The notes: a model not told the origin generated them from the sequence alone. 64,000 nucleotides of DNA from Oceanobacillus polygoni (GCF_008304605.1 NZ_PIJY01000033.1:42779-106778), one strand, 5' to 3'. Positions 49,989 to 60,606 are shown, counted from the first letter of the stretch. Program-made: numbers and translations.

Positions 49989-50621
49989 GTGGCAGACAAT
50001 ATAGAAATAAATAAGCTCATAGCTGTTTTGGAGCAATCAGAGTTAAATTTACTTGTGGACCTTCGAACAGGAGATGGATTTAACGAAAAAGCGTATGAAA
50101 AGGTAGTCGAAATGCTTACTTTATTTGAAAAGGAATGGAAAGAAGTAAGTAGTATACCAAAAGAAGTAGCTACAATTATGGTTGAGCTTTATGGTGAACT
50201 ATACAACTTTTCGCTAAACTATTCCGGTGAAGAATCAGAGCGCATTCTAAAGGCGGCCAAAAACATAAAACGATTAATCGAAGAGTGCTTAGAAGGAATA
50301 GAGGAAGCACAACTTGAAAAAAACCAACTTTTTACTAAGTTGTTTGCGTATATAAATGAAGATGGGCATTTTTTTGAAAAACTGCGTAGTGGTAAGGGAT
50401 TCGACGACCAACAATTTGAAAAAATATATGAAGCGTTAGAATCGATCATGGATGAGGTTCATTCGTGGGAGACACTACCGAAAGCATTCATAACTATTTT
50501 AATTAATTTTTATGAAATGGATTTGTTTGTTTATACGTATCAAGAGGAGTTTCATCAAGAAGAAGAGGCAGATAAAATTTATGATGCCTACGAAAGGGTA
50601 TTTGAATTGATAGCTGGGTAA
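49989..50621 (+). CDS. Acidic helical protein with internal duplication; putative immunity partner
   Basis: I do not recognise a family. The 210-residue protein is strongly acidic, predicted helical and lacks a signal peptide. Residues about 22-100 and 128-208 are repeats of one unit: LRTGDGFNEKAYEKV with LRSGKGFDDQQFEKI, and SIPKEVATIMVELY with TLPKAFITILINFY. GGGGAG precedes the GTG start, and the gene follows the secreted ART-like gene by 29 bases, ending in a shared terminator. An intracellular antitoxin/immunity role is inferred from the pairing, acidity and size; a chaperone is an alternative. Confidence 0.6.
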   Translation: MADNIEINKLIAVLEQSELNLLVDLRTGDGFNEKAYEKVVEMLTLFEKEWKEVSSIPKEVATIMVELYGELYNFSLNYSGEESERILKAAKNIKRLIEECLEGIEEAQLEKNQLFTKLFAYINEDGHFFEKLRSGKGFDDQQFEKIYEALESIMDEVHSWETLPKAFITILINFYEMDLFVYTYQEEFHQEEEADKIYDAYERVFELIAG

Positions 50622-50708
50622 TGTAATGATGCACTATTTATGGAAGACTGCATTTTGGAAGAAATTTATTATTTATAAGCTAATTTAGCTTTAAAAAAAT
50701 CGAATTTT

Positions 50709-50784
50709 AGCGATAGGTTATTCACATGTGGATAATCTATCGCTCTTTTTATGCAAACTTGCTTTAAAAAATAATTGTGGATAA
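50709..50784 (+). terminator. Cassette terminator and two DnaA boxes upstream of mnmE
   Basis: AGCGATAG pairs with CTATCGCT, with inner TTAT/ATAA pairs, followed by TTTTT (50709-50749). Its loop side includes a perfect DnaA box TGTGGATAA (50727-50735), and a second perfect box lies at 50776-50784, near the expected mnmE promoter. Confidence 0.8.
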
Positions 50785-50892
50785 GTTTATTTTTTAGCTG
50801 AATTATGTTATTCTATTTTGTTAGTGACGTGAATTTAAATTAATGTCCATTAATATAGATAAAGCTTTTAAAAAATGTTGGAGGTGATCGTG

Positions 50893-52269
50893 ATGGAGAC
50901 AGATACAATTACTGCGATATCGACCCCGATTGGTGAGGGTGCAATAGCTATTGTAAGATTGAGCGGTCCTGAGGCAGTTTCAATGACAGCACGGATTTTT
51001 AAAGGGAAAAACTTAAACGAGGTAGATTCTCATACGATTCATTATGGAAAGCTTGTTGATCCAAAGACAAATGAGATTGCTGAAGAAGTAATGGTTTCTG
51101 TGATGCGCGCACCGAAAACATTTACCCGTGAAGATGTTGTCGAAATCAATTGTCATGGTGGTATGGTCGCTGTGAACCGAGTGCTGGAACTTATCTTAAG
51201 CATTGGTGCACGTTTGGCAGAGCCTGGTGAGTTTACAAAACGTGCATTTTTAAATGGAAGAATTGACCTGTCACAGGCTGAGGCTGTTATGGATTTGATT
51301 CGAGCAAAAACAGACCGCGCCATGTCTGTTGCATTAAAACAGATGGATGGTCGTTTATCTGGTTTGATCGGAAAGCTGCGTCAGGAATTGATTGAGACAG
51401 TTGCACATGTAGAAGTAAATATTGACTATCCTGAGTATGATGATGTGGAAGAAATGTCACATGAAATGATGCGTACGAAAACAAAGGAAGTCCATGCAAA
51501 AATTGATGACTTATTAAGTGTCGCTAAACAAGGGAAGATTTTACGTGAAGGTCTTGCTACAGCAATTATTGGTAGACCAAATGTCGGCAAATCGTCATTA
51601 ATGAATACACTTGTACAGGAAAATAAAGCAATTGTTACAGACGTTCCAGGTACAACTCGTGATATAATTGAGGAATATGTCAATGTACGCGGTGTTCCGC
51701 TTCGATTGGTTGATACAGCTGGGATTCGTGAAACAGAAGATATTGTGGAACGAATTGGTGTCGAGCGTTCCAGACAGGTCTTGAAGGAATCCGATTTGAT
51801 TTTATTTGTGCTAAATAATAATGATGTCTTAACAGATGAGGATTTCAAGCTCTTTGAAGCAGTAAGTGGACTTGAATATATCGTCATTATAAATAAAACA
51901 GATCTGGAACAGAAACTGGATATGGATCGTGTAAAAGAGCTGGTAGGAGATAGACCGCTAGTTACGACTTCTTTAATCGAAGAAGAAGGGATAGACGAAT
52001 TGGAACAAGCTATTGCCGATACATTTTTTGCAGGAGAAATTGAGACAGGTGATTTAACCTATGTTTCGAATGCAAGGCATATCCAATTATTAAAGCAGGC
52101 GAGTCTTGCTTTAGAAGATGCGATGGAAGGTATTGACCTCGGGATGCCAATGGATATCGTACAAATTGATGTTACTAGAACATGGGAGTTTTTAGGTGAA
52201 ATTATTGGAGATACTGCGAGTGACAGTTTAATTGATCAGTTATTCTCGCAGTTCTGTTTAGGAAAATAG
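50893..52269 (+). CDS. mnmE: tRNA modification GTPase MnmE
   Basis: MnmE with MnmG installs the carboxymethylaminomethyl group on U34 of tRNAs. The 458-residue protein has the formyl-THF-binding N-domain ([17 protein letters not shown]), a helical domain interrupted by the G domain ([40 protein letters not shown]) and the C-terminal FCLGK. GGAGGTGATCGTG precedes the ATG at 50893. It is separated from mnmG by a MITE-like insertion. Confidence 0.97.
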   Translation: METDTITAISTPIGEGAIAIVRLSGPEAVSMTARIFKGKNLNEVDSHTIHYGKLVDPKTNEIAEEVMVSVMRAPKTFTREDVVEINCHGGMVAVNRVLELILSIGARLAEPGEFTKRAFLNGRIDLSQAEAVMDLIRAKTDRAMSVALKQMDGRLSGLIGKLRQELIETVAHVEVNIDYPEYDDVEEMSHEMMRTKTKEVHAKIDDLLSVAKQGKILREGLATAIIGRPNVGKSSLMNTLVQENKAIVTDVPGTTRDIIEEYVNVRGVPLRLVDTAGIRETEDIVERIGVERSRQVLKESDLILFVLNNNDVLTDEDFKLFEAVSGLEYIVIINKTDLEQKLDMDRVKELVGDRPLVTTSLIEEEGIDELEQAIADTFFAGEIETGDLTYVSNARHIQLLKQASLALEDAMEGIDLGMPMDIVQIDVTRTWEFLGEIIGDTASDSLIDQLFSQFCLGK

Positions 52270-52276
52270 ATTGGAA

Positions 52277-52537
52277 GAGGTTGTTCAAAAAGTCCGGTAA
52301 AAATGACACGTCGAGAACAGGAGACCTTCGACTAAGTACCGACACGTCCTGTGTCGAACGTCGAAGTCACCACATCCTGTGGAAGCTCGTTGGCTTGCTT
52401 TTGCGTTCCTTGGAAAAGAAAAGCACTTTTCCTGCGTGCAAGAACGTCTGCTCACGTATCAATTGCATACGTTCCGCTACTCAAAGCTACGCCGTCTCGA
52501 ACTTCTTGGTCCTTTTTATCCTCCTTTTTGAATACGC
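52277..52537. repeat. MITE-like element, copy 2 (261 bp), with target duplication
   Basis: ATTGGAA flanks it exactly on both sides (52270-52276 and 52538-52544), a 7-base target duplication. The left end GAGGTTGTTCAAAAAGTCCG and the right end, reversed, GTATTCAAAAAGGAGGAT are imperfect inverted repeats. It has no open frame of note and contains internal CGTCGA-type repeats (ACACGTCC-TGTGTCGA). The ends are shared with the 130-bp element at 33630. It lies between mnmE and mnmG, normally close neighbours. Confidence 0.85.
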
Positions 52538-52591
52538 ATTGGAAGTATAAAGAATTAAAAATAAGTTAACGATGAAGAAAGGATGAATGTG

Positions 52592-54478
52592 ATGTCATAC
52601 AATGCTGGTCATTATGATGTTATCGTTATTGGCGCTGGTCATGCTGGAGTCGAAGCTGGCTTTGCTGCAGCAAGAATGGGTGCCAAAACGTTAATGCTAA
52701 CATTGAATATCGATATGATCGCTTTTATGCCATGTAATCCATCAATTGGTGGACCTGCCAAAGGGATTGTTGTACGTGAAATTGATGCTCTAGGTGGGAT
52801 CATGGGGAAAGTGATTGATAAAAGCTACATCCAAATGCGGATGTTAAATACCGGAAAAGGCCCAGCTGTGCAAGCATTACGTGCGCAAGCTGATAAGCCA
52901 ATTTATATGCGCGAAATGAAAAGACTTATTGAAAATGAAAAGAATTTGACTGTTCGTCAAGGAATGGTAGATTCTTTAATTGTTGAGGATGGTGTATGTA
53001 AGGGCGTTGTCACGGAATCAAAGGCAACGTATACTGCAGAATCTGTCATTGTTACGACAGGAACCTTTATGCGTGGTAAAGTATTGATGGGTCATTTGGA
53101 ATATGAAAGTGGTCCAAACAACCAACGCGTTTCCGTGAAGCTTTCTGAGAACTTAGAGGAACTTGGTTTTGAATTAACACGATTCAAAACAGGTACACCT
53201 CCACGTGTAAGTAGCCATACGGTTGATTATTCTAAAACGGAAATTCAACCTGGAGATGATAATCCACAGTCATTCTCCTATGAAACAACAGAGCAAATTA
53301 CCGATCAGCTTCCATGCTGGTTAACGTATACAAATGAATTCACGCACAAAGTGATTAATGATAATTTAGGTTTCTCCGCGATGTATTCCGGTGCAAAACG
53401 TGGAACAGGTGCACGTTACTGCCCGTCAATTGAGGATAAAATTGTTCGTTTTAATGATAAACCGCGTCATCAAATCTTCTTAGAACCAGAAGGAAGAGAT
53501 ACGGAAGAGGTTTATGTGCAAGGTTTATCTACTTCATTACCTGAATCTGTTCAGGAAGAGATGTTAAAAACAGTACCAGGTCTTGAAAATGCCGTCATTA
53601 TGCGTGCTGGCTATGCGATTGAATACGATGCTGTCGTACCTACCCAGCTTTGGCCAACATTGGAAACAAAGAAAATTCCAGGATTGTATACGGCAGGACA
53701 AATTAATGGTACATCTGGCTATGAAGAAGCTGCAGGGCAGGGGATTATGGCTGGTATTAACGCGGCAGCGAAAGTACTCGGTAAAGAGCCAGTTATTTTA
53801 GATCGTTCTCAAGCATATATCGGTGTTCTTATTGATGACTTAGTTACAAAAGGTACGAATGAGCCGTATCGCTTATTAACGTCACGTGCGGAATATCGCT
53901 TATTGCTTCGTCATGATAATGCTGATTTACGTTTGACAGATATCGGGTATGAGCTAGGGTTAATCTCTGAAGAACGTTACGCTAATTTCCAACAGAAGAA
54001 AAGTTTCGTAGAACTGGAGAAAAAACGACTTAAAAAACTTACAATTAAGCCAACGGAAGCAGTAAATGCGATTATGGAAAGTGCTGGAGCTACACTATTA
54101 AAGGAACCAGTAAAAGCCTATGATTTGCTGAAGCGTCCAGAGCTAAGCTATGATCATATTGAACAAATGATAGAAGCGAATACGGAATTGAGTCCTGAAA
54201 TGCGTGAACAGGTAGCAATTCAAGTGAAGTATGAAGGCTATATTAAAAAAGCAAATGAGCAAGTAGAGCGAATGCTGAAAATGGAAGACAAGAAGATTCC
54301 AGATGATATTGACTATGATGCTATTCATGGATTGGCAACAGAAGCAGTAGAAAAGCTGAAAAAAGTTCGTCCACTATCTGTAGGTCAAGCGTCTCGGATC
54401 TCTGGCGTTAATCCCGCTGATATATCCATCTTGCTTGTATATATTCAACAGGGAAATATTGCACGAATTGCAAACTAA
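52592..54478 (+). CDS. mnmG: tRNA uridine 5-carboxymethylaminomethyl modification enzyme MnmG
   Basis: MnmG (GidA) is the FAD-dependent partner of MnmE. The 628-residue protein has the dinucleotide fold [21 protein letters not shown], the conserved [11 protein letters not shown] (Cys), a second part [21 protein letters not shown] and helical C-terminal domain ending in [21 protein letters not shown] lies eight bases before ATG 52592. Confidence 0.97.
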   Translation: MSYNAGHYDVIVIGAGHAGVEAGFAAARMGAKTLMLTLNIDMIAFMPCNPSIGGPAKGIVVREIDALGGIMGKVIDKSYIQMRMLNTGKGPAVQALRAQADKPIYMREMKRLIENEKNLTVRQGMVDSLIVEDGVCKGVVTESKATYTAESVIVTTGTFMRGKVLMGHLEYESGPNNQRVSVKLSENLEELGFELTRFKTGTPPRVSSHTVDYSKTEIQPGDDNPQSFSYETTEQITDQLPCWLTYTNEFTHKVINDNLGFSAMYSGAKRGTGARYCPSIEDKIVRFNDKPRHQIFLEPEGRDTEEVYVQGLSTSLPESVQEEMLKTVPGLENAVIMRAGYAIEYDAVVPTQLWPTLETKKIPGLYTAGQINGTSGYEEAAGQGIMAGINAAAKVLGKEPVILDRSQAYIGVLIDDLVTKGTNEPYRLLTSRAEYRLLLRHDNADLRLTDIGYELGLISEERYANFQQKKSFVELEKKRLKKLTIKPTEAVNAIMESAGATLLKEPVKAYDLLKRPELSYDHIEQMIEANTELSPEMREQVAIQVKYEGYIKKANEQVERMLKMEDKKIPDDIDYDAIHGLATEAVEKLKKVRPLSVGQASRISGVNPADISILLVYIQQGNIARIAN

Positions 54479-54554
54479 GTTTATGTAGGAGATAGCGACG
54501 TATGAATGATGTACGTCGCTATTCTTCCATTACACAGAAGGAGCTATTTGATCA

Positions 54555-55271
54555 ATGAATCCAGAACAATTTGTAGCTGCATTGCGTGAACAAGGAATTG
54601 TATTAAATGATGAACAGTGCGAGCAATTTTCAATTTATTTTCGAACATTAGTAGAATGGAATGAAAAAATAAATTTAACTGCGATTACGGATAAAGAAGA
54701 AGTCTATTTAAAACATTTCTATGACTGTATTACAGCTGCATTTCACTATGATTTAAGTAAAGAATTACATATTTGTGATGTCGGAGCGGGTGCTGGGTTT
54801 CCTAGTATTCCACTAAAAATCTGTTTTCCACATTTAAAAGTAACGATCGTTGACTCCCTGCAAAAGCGAATTGGATTTTTAAATCATTTGGCAGCAGAGT
54901 TAAATATAACGAACGTAGCATTTTACCATGATCGAGCGGAGAATTTCGGCAAGAACAGTTCATTTCGAGAATATTTTGATATCGTAACTGCAAGAGCAGT
55001 TGCAAGAATGTCTGTACTAAGTGAGTTATGTTTACCATTAGTGAAAAAGTCAGGAGCTTTCATTGCGATGAAAGGTGCTCAAGCGAAGGAAGAGCTGCAA
55101 GTTGGGGAGAAGGCAATTGAGCTACTCGGTGGAGAAGTAGAAGCTGTTCATACCTTTGCATTACCACAAGAGGAAAGTGAACGATCCATTGTTGTGATTC
55201 GTAAAAAACGAAAGACACCAAAAAAATATCCTAGAAAAGCTGGTCTTCCAAACAAAGAACCAATTGAATAA
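54555..55271 (+). CDS. rsmG: 16S rRNA (guanine527-N7)-methyltransferase
   Basis: RsmG (GidB) methylates G527 of 16S rRNA. The 238-residue SAM enzyme has [16 protein letters not shown] (motif I), [12 protein letters not shown] near the N-terminus and [17 protein letters not shown] precedes the ATG. The C-terminal basic tail ([12 protein letters not shown]) is typical of Bacillaceae members. Confidence 0.96.
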   Translation: MNPEQFVAALREQGIVLNDEQCEQFSIYFRTLVEWNEKINLTAITDKEEVYLKHFYDCITAAFHYDLSKELHICDVGAGAGFPSIPLKICFPHLKVTIVDSLQKRIGFLNHLAAELNITNVAFYHDRAENFGKNSSFREYFDIVTARAVARMSVLSELCLPLVKKSGAFIAMKGAQAKEELQVGEKAIELLGGEVEAVHTFALPQEESERSIVVIRKKRKTPKKYPRKAGLPNKEPIE

Positions 55272-55288
55272 ATGCATTTTACTTCTAA

Positions 55289-55333
55289 ATTCGTTTAGTA
55301 GAGATAACATCTACTAAACGAATTTCATTTTAT
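55289..55333 (+). terminator. Terminator of rsmG
   Basis: TTCGTTTAGTAGA pairs perfectly with TCTACTAAACGAA, followed by TTTCATTTT. Confidence 0.85.
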
Positions 55334-55506
55334 ATTTAACGAACGAATCGTTTTCACGAAAGATTCATTACTTTTTTGGGGACAAATGTGGTAAAATAAA
55401 TGTAATATAATAAGGTAATTATATTTCGCTCAGCAGCAGAATGCTGGCGCGTTTTTTCTTATTGAATCCTTTTTATGCTATACTTATTTTAGATTAGACA
55501 TTCAAT

Positions 55507-55522
55507 TGTTTCACGTGAAACA
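55507..55522. promoter_or_regulatory. parS: parS site (consensus)
   Basis: TGTTTCACGTGAAACA is a perfect 16-base palindrome matching the Spo0J/ParB consensus. It lies about 60 bases upstream of noc. The rest of the 55334-55584 gap is AT-rich with no further gene. Confidence 0.95.
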
Positions 55523-55584
55523 ATTTTTATACATAGATAGAAAATGATTTTATTTTGTTAAATTATGAAGGTGGTGTCAGGTAA

Positions 55585-56442
55585 GTGGTACATCCTTTTA
55601 ATCGGATATTTGGTTTAGGGGATAAAGGAAACCCTGAATTAGAGGAGACGGAGGAGTTCAATCCGGATGAAGTGATTCAGCTTCCAGTAGATCGAATTCA
55701 ACCGAACCGTTTTCAACCAAGAACCATTTTTAATGAAGAAAAGATAAAAGAATTGGCTCAAACCATTCATACCCATGGAATGATTCAGCCAATTGTAGTT
55801 AGAAAGCTAGATGAGGATAATTTCGAGCTGATTGCTGGTGAGCGAAGGTGGAGAGCCGTTCAATCCCTTGGCTGGGAGAAGGTATCTGTCATCATTCGGG
55901 ATATGTCTGATGCAGAGACAGCCTCTGTTGCACTAATTGAAAACTTGCAACGGGAAGAATTAACGGTTATTGAAGAAGCATTAGCATATGCGAAGCTGAT
56001 AGAGCTACATTCATTGACACAAGAGGCATTGGCGCAGCGTTTAGGTAAAAATCAATCGACCATAGCAAATAAGCTGAGACTTTTAAAGCTTCCAGAGGAA
56101 GTACAAATGGCATTATTAAATAAAACAATAACAGAAAGACATGCACGAGCGTTAATTAAGCTCAAGGAACCTGAACAGCAGTTGCTACTTTTACAGGTCA
56201 TTATTGATAACGATTTGAATGTGAAACAAACGGAAGAACGAATTGCTAAAATGAATGAACCGAAAGAGCAACCAAAGAAACGTCCGAAACTAAAAGGAAT
56301 CAATAAGGATATCCGTATAGCAATGAATACTATTCGTCAGTCCTTAAACATGGTGTCAGATACCGGAGTAGAAGTGGAATCCGATGAAAAAGAGTTGGAC
56401 GATTACTATCAAATTACAATTAAAATACCTAAAAAGAAATAA
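55585..56442 (+). CDS. noc: Nucleoid occlusion protein Noc (ParB family)
   Basis: Noc binds NBS sites and blocks FtsZ assembly over the nucleoid. The 285-residue ParB-like CTPase has an amphipathic membrane-targeting start (HPFNRIFGL), box [34 protein letters not shown] and the helix-turn-helix [20 protein letters not shown]. The start is GTG 55585 after a loose AGGTGG. Placement between rsmG and soj, plus a shorter N-terminus than ParB, separates it from parB. Confidence 0.95.
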   Translation: MVHPFNRIFGLGDKGNPELEETEEFNPDEVIQLPVDRIQPNRFQPRTIFNEEKIKELAQTIHTHGMIQPIVVRKLDEDNFELIAGERRWRAVQSLGWEKVSVIIRDMSDAETASVALIENLQREELTVIEEALAYAKLIELHSLTQEALAQRLGKNQSTIANKLRLLKLPEEVQMALLNKTITERHARALIKLKEPEQQLLLLQVIIDNDLNVKQTEERIAKMNEPKEQPKKRPKLKGINKDIRIAMNTIRQSLNMVSDTGVEVESDEKELDDYYQITIKIPKKK

Positions 56443-56466
56443 TACTTCTTATACTATTTATTCCTA

Positions 56467-56497
56467 GCCCATCTTTGTCAAAAAGATGGGTATTTTG
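56467..56497 (+). terminator. Terminator of noc
   Basis: GCCCATCTTT pairs with AAAGATGGGT around a few bases, followed by ATTTTGC. Confidence 0.78.
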
Positions 56498-56626
56498 CAT
56501 AATCAGCGTATTTTAACTTGAGAAATTACTAGCTTTTATTACAATTTCTAAAAAAAAGTAAAAAAGATAGTCGCTTCTATTCATTTAGTGATAATATAGT
56601 ATGTATATAGTTAGGTAGGTGTCAAC

Positions 56627-57400
56627 ATGGGAAAAATATTGGCCATCGCAAATCAAAAAGGTGGCGTTGGAAAGACAACTTCGTCCGTAAACCTTAGTGC
56701 TTGTCTTGCTTCATTAGGAAATAAAGTTTTACTTGTTGATACAGATCCACAAGGAAATGCAACAAGTGGGGTAGGAGTTAATAAAGCAGACGCTAGTAAT
56801 TGTGTATACAATGTGCTTGTTGAGGATTTGCCTGCAGAAGAGGTAATCGTTTCGACAAATATAAGCAACTTAGATATAATACCTGCAACCATTCAATTGG
56901 CTGGTGCAGAAATTGAATTAGTACCCATTATCTCAAGGGAAATTCGTCTGAAAAGGGCACTTGAAAGTTTAAAAGAAAACTATGATTATATCATTATAGA
57001 TTGCCCACCTTCTTTGGGATTGTTAACCATTAATGCACTGACTGCATCCGATTCTGTTATGATACCAGTACAATGTGAATATTATGCGTTGGAAGGTCTT
57101 AGTCAATTGCTTAACACGATTCGTCTTGTTCAAAAACATTTGAACAAACAGTTGATGATTGAGGGTGTATTACTAACGATGCTTGATGCAAGAACGAATT
57201 TAGGTATTCAAGTAATTGAAGAGGTTAAAAAATACTTTCAAGATAAAGTCTATAAAACAATTATACCGAGGAATGTACGATTAGGAGAGGCGCCAAGTCA
57301 TGGAATGCCAATTATCAGCTACGATCCAAAATCCCGAGGTGCAGAGGTTTATCTTGAATTAGCGAGGGAAGTGATGGCAAATGGCGAAAGGGTTGGGTAA
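56627..57400 (+). CDS. soj: Chromosome partitioning ATPase Soj (ParA)
   Basis: Soj is a ParA-type Walker ATPase that regulates DnaA and works with ParB. The 257-residue protein has the deviant Walker [25 protein letters not shown] and [12 protein letters not shown]. Its end overlaps the parB start by 20 bases, so the pair is an operon. AGGTAGGTG precedes the ATG. Confidence 0.96.
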   Translation: MGKILAIANQKGGVGKTTSSVNLSACLASLGNKVLLVDTDPQGNATSGVGVNKADASNCVYNVLVEDLPAEEVIVSTNISNLDIIPATIQLAGAEIELVPIISREIRLKRALESLKENYDYIIIDCPPSLGLLTINALTASDSVMIPVQCEYYALEGLSQLLNTIRLVQKHLNKQLMIEGVLLTMLDARTNLGIQVIEEVKKYFQDKVYKTIIPRNVRLGEAPSHGMPIISYDPKSRGAEVYLELAREVMANGERVG

Positions 57401-58220
57401 AGGACTTAATGCTTTGTTTCTGAATGAAAACGAGCAAGAAGAAGCTGGTTCAATAGAAGAGATTGCTATCACAGAATGTAGACCAAATCCTTATCAACCG
57501 AGAAAAACATTTCACGCGGATGCAATCGAGGAAATGAAAGAGTCTATCTTGGAGTATGGTATTATTCAACCTTTGGTTGCACGCAAAAGTATTAAAGGCT
57601 ATGAAATTGTTGTAGGTGAAAGACGTTTTCGAGCTGCTAAAGAAGCTGGTTTAAAAACAATCCCAGTCATTGTCAAAGAGCTAACGGATGAAAAAATGAT
57701 GGAGATTGCGCTGTTAGAGAACTTACAGCGTGAAGATCTTACGCCAATTGAAGAAGCGCATGCCTATGCGAACTTGATGACAGAGTTAAAAATTACACAA
57801 GAAGAGCTGTCAAGGAGATTAGGAAAGAGTCGTCCACATATTGCGAATATGGTTCGTTTGCTTTCCTTACCAGAACAGGTTGTTGCCTATATTAATAATG
57901 GTGAGTTATCGATGGGGCATGGACGCGCGCTCTTAGGCTTAAAAGACAAGGATAAATTATTTCCATTGGTGAATAAAATTCGTCATGAAAAACTGAATGT
58001 TCGTCAGGTTGAGAAATTAATTATCCAGTTGAATGAAAAACAGCCAGCGAAAAAAGAAAGACCAAAAAAAGATGTTTTTCTAGAAGAGCAAGAGACGGTA
58101 TTGAGGGAACGATTAGGTACAGCGGTTAATATTCAAAAAGGGAAACGTAAAGGGAAGATCGAAATCGAATTTTATACGGATGATGATTTAAATCGACTCA
58201 TTGAATATTTAAATAAATAG
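57381..58220 (+). CDS. parB: Chromosome partitioning protein ParB/Spo0J
   Basis: ParB spreads from parS as a CTP-dependent clamp and loads SMC. The 279-residue protein starts [13 protein letters not shown], with box [38 protein letters not shown] and the parS-binding helix-turn-helix [20 protein letters not shown]. Two consensus parS sites lie in this window (55507 and 58287). Confidence 0.97.
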   Translation: MAKGLGKGLNALFLNENEQEEAGSIEEIAITECRPNPYQPRKTFHADAIEEMKESILEYGIIQPLVARKSIKGYEIVVGERRFRAAKEAGLKTIPVIVKELTDEKMMEIALLENLQREDLTPIEEAHAYANLMTELKITQEELSRRLGKSRPHIANMVRLLSLPEQVVAYINNGELSMGHGRALLGLKDKDKLFPLVNKIRHEKLNVRQVEKLIIQLNEKQPAKKERPKKDVFLEEQETVLRERLGTAVNIQKGKRKGKIEIEFYTDDDLNRLIEYLNK

Positions 58221-58228
58221 GGCACTTA

Positions 58229-58270
58229 GAAAGACTGACCGTATGTACGTCAGTCTTTCGTTTTATTTTA
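58229..58270 (+). terminator. Terminator of soj-parB
   Basis: AAAGACTGAC pairs with GTCAGTCTTT around nine bases, followed by CGTTTTATTTT. Confidence 0.85.
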
Positions 58271-58286
58271 GGAGAGGTAATAGAAA

Positions 58287-58302
58287 TGTTCCACGTGAAA
58301 CA
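58287..58302. promoter_or_regulatory. parS: parS site (consensus)
   Basis: TGTTCCACGTGAAACA matches the TGTTNCACGTGAAACA consensus exactly, just downstream of parB. The remaining space to 58509 has no evident gene. Confidence 0.95.
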
Positions 58303-58509
58303 TTTATGTTCCTTTTTATAAAATCAACTTTCATAGCGTGAGATTAAAGAAATAAGCTTAATAGGTAAGGCTGGAGATATGCTGAACCGGTTGACTTTTG
58401 GTGATTTTTTTAATTTATATTTGACAATAAAGTGGTATGAAAACGTAATTCATGTTATTTAACAATCGAACGAGTAATAAAGATAATTAAGTGGAGGGAG
58501 AGCTGAATA

Positions 58510-58902
58510 ATGAATAATACGGGTAAAAGCTCAGTTATTATTTATGGGGATAAAGAAAACATTTGGAACGCCATTACGGATGAGAAAAAACTTCTACAGT
58601 GGTATGCACCGGGATCACCTTGGAAAATACCAAATTTGAATGTTGGAGAAAAAATATTTTTTACATTAATGCCAAATGCTCATAATAATCTAACTGATAA
58701 GCTTCCTATGACATTAACAATTAAGAAAGTCATTCCATATCAAGAGTTTTCCTTTCAGCTTGACTCACAAAAAACAGTTATATCGTTTGTTCTAGTAAAG
58801 GAGAGCAATGGAATAAGAGTTACAACAAATTTAGGAGGCTATGATGCATCACTAGAGAATTTGAAAGCTCTTGTTGAAGGAAAGGAAATACCAAATTGTT
58901 GA
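58510..58902 (+). CDS. SRPBCC/AHSA1-like domain protein
   Basis: The 130-residue protein has the START/AHSA1 hallmarks: an N-terminal strand, the helix KENIWNAITDEKKLLQWYAPG, and NLNVGEKIFFTLMP, ending with a long helix. Such folds bind hydrophobic ligands or assist Hsp90-type chaperones; nothing indicates the ligand. GGAGGGAG precedes the ATG. It is an accessory gene between parB and the DUF554 gene. Confidence 0.75.
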   Translation: MNNTGKSSVIIYGDKENIWNAITDEKKLLQWYAPGSPWKIPNLNVGEKIFFTLMPNAHNNLTDKLPMTLTIKKVIPYQEFSFQLDSQKTVISFVLVKESNGIRVTTNLGGYDASLENLKALVEGKEIPNC

Positions 58903-59022
58903 ATAACAAGTAAATTATCTAGTCTGAAAGAATTTAAAACGGGCTCACTTTTTGAACGGAAGCTATTTTATTAGTATAAAAGTTGAGTTGCATAACATAT
59001 AGAAGATGGTGAAGAAAAAGAG

Positions 59023-59727
59023 ATGGTTTTATTTGGTACATTAGTGAATGGAGCACTCATACTTATAGGCTGTATCCTTGGATTGTTTTTTACGAAGATA
59101 CCGGAACGATATAAAGAAACGGTTATGCATGGTATTGGACTTGCTGTTGTATTGATAGGCTTGCAAATGGCGTTTGCAGGCGATCAAATTATTATAGTCC
59201 TATTAAGTTTACTTTCTGGTGCAATTATTGGTGAATTTATTCATTTGGAAGAGGGATTAAATCGACTCGGGTTTTGGATTGGTAGTAAATTTACGAATAA
59301 AGATAGTGATACAAGTATTGCACAAGGCTTTATTACAGCGACATTAATATTCTGTATTGGAGCAATGGCGATCATTGGTGCATTGGATAGCGGAATTCGA
59401 GGAGACCATGGGATTCTTATCACGAAGGGTGTAATCGATGGTTTTACTGCGCTTGTATTGACAACGACATTAGGGTTTGGAGTGATATTGTCCGTCATTC
59501 CAGTTCTCTTCTACCAGGGTGCGCTTGCGCTAGTGGCAACACAAATTGAGAGATGGTTACCTGAAGAATTTTTAAATGGATTGATTGTAGAAGTTACAGC
59601 TGTTGGCGGCTTACTAATCGTAGCTATTGGTTTAAACTTATTAAAAATCACAAAAATTCGCATCGGTAATTTATTACCAGCGATTTTGACGGTAGGAGTT
59701 ATTTATTATATTTACTCGCTCTTTTAG
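59023..59727 (+). CDS. DUF554 family membrane protein
   Basis: The 234-residue protein is hydrophobic, with about seven membrane segments, and shows the family-like features LFGTLVNGALILIGCILGLF and GGLLIVAIGLNLLKI. DUF554 (YdfK/YqgA-like) proteins are putative transporters or channels of unknown substrate. A hairpin CTACTGGC/GCCAGTAG (59754-59797) follows as a weak terminator. Confidence 0.82.
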   Translation: MVLFGTLVNGALILIGCILGLFFTKIPERYKETVMHGIGLAVVLIGLQMAFAGDQIIIVLLSLLSGAIIGEFIHLEEGLNRLGFWIGSKFTNKDSDTSIAQGFITATLIFCIGAMAIIGALDSGIRGDHGILITKGVIDGFTALVLTTTLGFGVILSVIPVLFYQGALALVATQIERWLPEEFLNGLIVEVTAVGGLLIVAIGLNLLKITKIRIGNLLPAILTVGVIYYIYSLF

Positions 59728-59893
59728 AGATTAATGCATACATAGATTATTTACTACTGGCGGCGGATCCCATCTATACTTCCGTTGCCAGTAGTTTAGT
59801 TTATACTGTAAAAATCGTTTGGAGGATGCCCCTCGCTAGCTCGGACTTAAACATTGTAACTAAAAAATAATGAGCTATACCATCTTCAAAAAA

Positions 59894-60517
59894 TTAGACT
59901 GTCCATTTCTTTATCGGATGTTTTTTTGAAATAACAACGGCAGGCGAATAATTATACGTAAGCCGCTGATCGATTTTGCCTAAAATATCCGTTATTTGTT
60001 TTGCCATATCAATAACAACAGATAATCTCGTATTTTGTAAAATAGAATGCTCCATAAATCCACTAATATTAACGACCCCCGTAATATTCATATCACCAAT
60101 AGCTGGTAGAGCCTTATTTAAAGCCGCTCCTGGCTTTAAAGGGGCTTTTTCCGTAATGATATGACCAATCGATGAATTCCTTCCGAGACAAGCATCTATT
60201 GCAATAATATAAGGGTCTTGATGATTCTCTTTCACAATGGTAATCGCTTCTTGCATGTTTACAGCATGAACAGGATCGTGTACTGTCCCATAGACATGCA
60301 GGTGCTTCGGTTTTGTTTCCTGAAGAAAGGTTCCGGTTAATGGACCAAGTGCATCTCCAGTCGATCGATCTGTTCCAATACATAGGATGATAAATTCTCG
60401 AGGAGCATCTGGAAACCAGGATAGTATTTTCTCACACATTAATAGGGGGAGTTCGGAATCCGTATAGGGCATACGGAAATTCTCAATCGGTTGCTCAAAT
60501 CGATTCTTAAGATACAT
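59894..60517 (-). CDS. yyaC: YyaC family spore protein (germination-protease-like fold)
   Basis: The 207-residue protein has the opening LCIGTDRSTGDALGPLTGT and AIDACLGRNSSIGHI typical of YyaC, which is related to the GPR spore protease and is made during sporulation. Enzymatic activity of YyaC is not firmly known. In B. subtilis it lies near spo0J, as here, and it is transcribed against its neighbours. Confidence 0.92.
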   Translation of the reverse strand: MYLKNRFEQPIENFRMPYTDSELPLLMCEKILSWFPDAPREFIILCIGTDRSTGDALGPLTGTFLQETKPKHLHVYGTVHDPVHAVNMQEAITIVKENHQDPYIIAIDACLGRNSSIGHIITEKAPLKPGAALNKALPAIGDMNITGVVNISGFMEHSILQNTRLSVVIDMAKQITDILGKIDQRLTYNYSPAVVISKKHPIKKWTV

Positions 60518-60606
60518 AGCTTATCCTCCACAAACATATTGGTATAGTATACGGATTATTTCGCCGTTCTATACATACGAATGTTAAAATATTGGGGGAA
60601 TATTAG

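Noticed and set aside
52281..52569. Two short frames in the mnmE-mnmG gap
   Set aside because: They lie within a MITE-like element with target duplication and lack ribosome binding sites and protein-like conservation.
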